Position numbers and translations under genes: made by a program
The notes under the pieces: generated by a model
Seen by the model: the letters and a program-made list of their open reading frames with translations, nothing else
Databases searched by the model: none
Told to the model about the DNA's origin: nothing
Shown here: piece by piece, positions 60,227-64,000 of the stretch
Layout: every line of letters starts with the position of its first letter
Position numbering within the stretch: the stretch's first letter is position 1
DNA from: Larix kaempferi
Lineage: Eukaryota > Streptophyta > Pinopsida > Pinales > Pinaceae
NCBI GenBank assembly: GCA_027924585.1
Contig: BSBM01000199.1
Coordinates: 11,171,001-11,235,000 of the forward strand
Reading direction: 5' to 3'
Length of the DNA stretch: 64,000 bases

Positions 60227-61412
60227 TCAAAACATTTGATATTTTCCTTTTGGTCATTAGTTCTGGTAGCATTGGGTGTATTTCTAGGAGATGTAAAATT
60301 CTGCTGCTGATTATTTCTTGGATTGTTTCCTTGAAAATTCCGATTCTGAAAATTTTTCTTTTGAAAAGCAGAATTTCCACTAAACCTGAAATTTTTTTTT
60401 TCAGCTCAAAGTTGTTGGGTTTATGATTTTTCCAGTTAGATATCCCTTCTCTTTTCCGATTAGTGTCATAACAGAAATTTTCCTTCCTCATGGCCTCTTC
60501 TAAGGTCTTTGGATTGTCATACTCTATTTTGTCCTTGATGTTGAAAGGTAGACAACTCAGGTATCTTTGAATCTTTGGTTTTTCTTCCACGAGGTATGGC
60601 ACATACCTCAGTAAATTCAGAAATTTACTGTTCATCTCTTTCATGTTCATACTTCCCAGTTTTAAATCATAGAATTCCTTGGATTTTTCCTCATAGTATT
60701 GTTCAGATAAGAACTTTTTCTTGAAGTATCTTTTAAAAGTGCTCCAATTTACATCCCTGCCTTTGATGCCCTTCACTCTTTTGATGTTCTACCACCAAAT
60801 ATCTGCCTTCCCAATCAAGTTGTATATTTCCATATTTGCCTTCAATGATTCTAAGTAATCATAAATTTGGAAGTACTTGTTCATACCGGACAGCCATGCT
60901 TCTGCTGTCTCTCCTTTCTCAGTTTCACCATTGAAGGTTGGGGGTTTAATTTTCTTGAACTCCCCAGATATCTGTTCATACTGTTTGTGACCTTTTCTTT
61001 TGGGTTTGTAATCTCTCTCGCTGCTATCACTTGAATAATTACATTTCTTTTTGTGTTTTTCATTGGCAGCTTCTGATGATGTTGAAATGTTGTTCGCATC
61101 ATCAGTTTTCATTTTCTTACCCCTGTCTCGATGAGGTAAATCTTCAATCTTGGAGGTATTTTCAATTTCTCTATCATGTTCATCAGTTGGGCATTGTTTG
61201 AACAGTACTTGATTAAGTTCTTCTTGTGCCTTCAAAATTTTCTCATTGTCTTGTTTTACAAATTTGATTTCTTCTTTTAACTTTTGAAATGCACGTAATA
61301 ATTTTGATGAATTGTCATTTAATTCGCCATGGACTTCTTCTTCATAATGTTGTCCTGTGCTATGACTGTTGGGTCGAAATATGTCCTTTATATGTTCAGA
61401 TGATCCTTCCAT
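60171..61412 (-). pseudogene. Chromovirus relic: Gag (minus strand)
   Basis: Starts at ATG 61412. A coiled-coil-like charged N-terminus (LRAFQKLKEEIKFVKQDNEK) and a KR-rich middle precede the Gag core: KIKPPTFNGE, AEAWLSGMNKYFQ, IGKADIWW. A stop lies at 60789. From 60776 on come FKRYFKKKFLSEQYYEEK and LLRYVPYLVEE. A frame change occurs at a run of A (about 60400). A zinc knuckle CFECQGPHYASEC (CX2CX3HX4C) lies at about 60227-60189 in another frame. At least two frameshifts and one stop make it non-functional. Confidence 0.88.
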
Positions 61413-61537
61413 ACCTGTAGCTTAAGAACAATTTCTGTATAACATGAATATTTAAGTTGAATTAATAAGATTTATGTTGTAAATAAATTTTCTGTTGTGT
61501 GTTCCTTGACCTGTTCAGGCCTAGAGTTCAAACATGA

Positions 61538-61549
61538 GCTCTGATACCA
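61538..61549 (-). promoter_or_regulatory. tRNA-iMet primer binding site of the minus-strand chromovirus relic
   Basis: The minus strand reads TGGTATCAGAGC, two bases inside the LTR edge at 61552. Confidence 0.92.
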
Positions 61550-61551
61550 CA

Positions 61552-64000
61552 TGTAACATCCTGATAATTTCATAAAAATTTAAAATTTTTGAAACAACAT
61601 TAAATGTTAAAAATTACGAATGCGGAAATAATACATGCTTAACAAGATAGCATTGAATAATGAAGTCATTAATGCGGAAAACAAATTAAAAACTGAGTCT
61701 CATAATTAAAAAAATTTTAATGATAGCGACACATCTCACTTCTTTAAACATGCTTACGACATTAGTTTCACTTGTGTAATTGTAGTTCTAAATATCAAAT
61801 GATCAGGTTTTCTTGACAAGGTACTGACAGTTTGTTTCTTTGATGATGATGAAAGGGGTCATACGGGGTACCCTAAGGCTTACTTAGCTAAGTTAGCTAA
61901 AGCACGGAACCTGTCCTTCTTACGCAGATACACAGGTAAGAGTAATGTGGCAAATCAAGTGTTAAGAGTATTTATGTTTTACAATTAACCGTCAATATTT
62001 GTAAAAATACTAGTACTTCAGTGCTTCAGGTATGGTTCCTTATTCGACTTCTTGATGTGATAACTTAACCAACTTATAAGTGGCATAAGTCGTAGATACT
62101 AAAGTCTTTTCATGGTTCAAAAGTGAAATGTTCAGAAGGATTTACTTATGCTTAAGAAATTCCAAAGCTTGCACTAGATTACGACCTCTATGTGTTAATA
62201 TGATACTGTCGAAGTCCTTCCATTTCATAAAGAATATCATTACCATATGTATTGATTATGATCAATTCGACTTTGTACAAGTTTTAAAACTGTAAATCTA
62301 AGAAATAGCTAGAAAACATAGAAAATTGGAAAAATGTAACGCTATAGTATTTATACATTCTTTATTCTATAATTGTGTGAACAACCATTTTATTAGAATG
62401 ATATTTTCTACGATTCTTGCTCTTATAACATACTTGTGATGAAACTAAAGTGAATTGCATACTAATGAGTTAACCTCATTCTATTCCATGCTTGTGCAAA
62501 GTAATAATACTAAGGGTTTTTGGTGAAAGGAGATAATATTATAATGACTTAATCGATGGATAAGAGATGAATTCTAAACTATACATGTGCCATGAATCTA
62601 TATCATAATAAACATAATTCTTGTATTTTGAATTTCCATTGCAATAGAATGTTATGAACTATGTAATGTAACAATAGTTAACACGATGTATAAAATAGAA
62701 CACTAGCTATATCCTAACTATGGAATATGACTTGTTATTAAATTAAGTGGTGAAAACAAAAGGTTTGAACCATTCATTGATTTACAAACATTGGAATAGA
62801 TGTGTAAAGGATTGTTGTAACCCTAAGTTGAATGCTTGGCAGGTGAAATGATGAGTTATTTAAAGCTTGGAGTACGAGATTGCTGGCATCGATTCTACGA
62901 ATGGCCTTGGCATTTAAGTCTTCTTCCTACTGTCTTGAGTATGGCTATACATGGATACTCTCATGACTGAGTAACACGTTAAGCAGTTCATAAAATCACA
63001 CTTGGATGTCAAGCTATATCAAAGTTCGATCCACAGTGTACCGAATTGGCAATGTCGTGGTTGAAATAATAAATAAGGTATTAATGTGTTGGTTGTCCAA
63101 ATCTCAATGTGATATCTAGCAATGATCTCCATTGTCGATCTTGTGATCTCTCGGGCTTTGAACTGGAACCCTAATCTCCATGTTGTTTATTCGATTGTTA
63201 ACTTTTCTTGCCAGTCAATGTGTTGTGAAAGGGCTCTAAGGAGAGGCCGATAGGCCAAGAGGTTCTAGGGTTTGCTGGTTGAGATCTTTCCCAAGCTCGA
63301 ACCTGTGACCTATGTATGTTTAGACTGTGAATGTTTGTCATAAAAAGAGCCGAGTCTGTAGTGAGAGTTACAGTAGTTAAAACATTGAAAGATTTAATCT
63401 ATAGCTGGTTTTACTGCATGAGTTGTGAGGGTGTCTGTCGAGAGTTTTGAAATATTCGAATCCGGATTTCGATTTTCTTGCAGTGGTAAAATTTTGACCT
63501 TAGAATCTAGAAGCTTCTCCTTCATACGTTGGGTGGATAGCTTCATCAGTAACATTTGCAGAAGTGCCTCGCGAAAACACAAGTAATGACCTTTCTTTAC
63601 AAACCACTACCATTTCACACATTTGAAAATCATTTATAAGTTCTCATTTAACCATTATAGGTTTACTTTTCAGGTTTTCCCTCGTCGAAGGAACCTTTTA
63701 CATGAGTTTTAATGGAAGAGCACTACGTGTCCACCGGTAAGCCTCAGTGGTTCCTTACCTCATGGTATCTCTTGGTTCAGTTGTGGCTGACGCTACATGT
63801 TTGGCAAGGTGTTGATGATTGGTTTTTGGCACAGCTTTTGTTCATTGTTTAGTAAACTTTTGGGAACCATAGTTGGAAAGCCCAGCTGCTAAGATTCTTA
63901 GCTAGCTTGTTACTGTTGAATATTGTAACTTCTAAGAATATTATATTTGTACTTTATTATTTCGGAGATGTTTCATCCCTCCGAGGTGATCCTATTATGT
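61552..64000 (-). mobile_element. 5' LTR (at least the R/U5 part) of the minus-strand chromovirus relic
   Basis: The inner edge is clear: the plus strand TGTAACATCCTG starts two bases after the PBS, so the minus strand ends GGATGTTACA. A minus-strand TATA box (TATAAATA, 62355-62348) lies about 800 bp away, as expected for a long LTR. The outer end with TGTATGTCAC, known from the 3' LTR, was not found before the window ends. The LTR is therefore either longer than 2.4 kb or truncated inside this stretch. No gene is recognised; a 62-codon frame at 63394-63582 has no domain. Confidence 0.5.

Overview
The window reads as nuclear DNA of a land plant, most probably a gymnosperm (conifer). It is very AT-rich and gene-poor, and most of it is nested, decaying LTR retrotransposons. 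The only intact host gene is a multi-exon TIR-NB-LRR (TNL) disease-resistance gene. Its TIR domain opens with an NHRGPDVKKT-type motif that I associate with conifer TNLs; the taxon is an inference, not something proven here. I see no rRNA or tRNA gene, no CRISPR array and no bacterial operon. Layout: 1-5.6 kb is AT-rich non-coding DNA with several local tandem duplications and a 26-bp palindrome. 5.7-8.0 kb holds two broken Ty1/copia pieces placed head to head: integrase on the minus strand, RT/RNase H on the plus strand. 8-18.9 kb is non-coding DNA with minisatellite-like arrays, a 215-bp repeat family around a TATC/TA microsatellite, and a tRNA-derived SINE with target-site duplications. 18.94-21.83 kb is a polypurine tract plus a long Ty3/gypsy-type 3' LTR. 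It abuts a minus-strand copia relic (21.83-24.08 kb) that keeps its primer binding site and 5' LTR edge. 26.46-29.97 kb (minus strand) is the TNL gene: four exons, GT-AG introns of 126, 119 and 117 nt, and 1050 predicted residues. A second TNL, 33.68-36.24 kb, is a pseudogene lacking TIR and P-loop. It shares exon structure and AT-rich 3' flank with the first gene, so the pair is a tandem segmental duplication. The right half is a retrotransposon nest. A copia 3' end (36.23-38.0 kb) breaks the second TNL. Next comes a gypsy relic with the order protease, RNase H, RT on the minus strand. It is split by a complete, very young 12,854-bp chromovirus (38,579-51,432) with 2,755-bp LTRs, a perfect AATTA target-site duplication, a tRNA-iMet primer binding site, a polypurine tract, and a gag-pol frame broken by a single TAG. 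A second, older chromovirus lies on the minus strand at about 56.1-61.55 kb. It has frameshifts, a lost integrase catalytic Asp and a 594-bp solo copia-type LTR (with CACAC duplication) inside its RT. Its LTRs extend left of 56.1 kb and right of 61.55 kb, but their outer limits could not be fixed. The biology is one potential immune receptor beside its dead paralogue, in a landscape shaped by repeated retrotransposition. No unprecedented gene system is evident. The items most worth a second look are the truncated TNL C-terminus, the PR-RH-RT gypsy order, the GC-rich minisatellite in the chromovirus leader and the hairpin-forming direct repeats upstream of the TNL.
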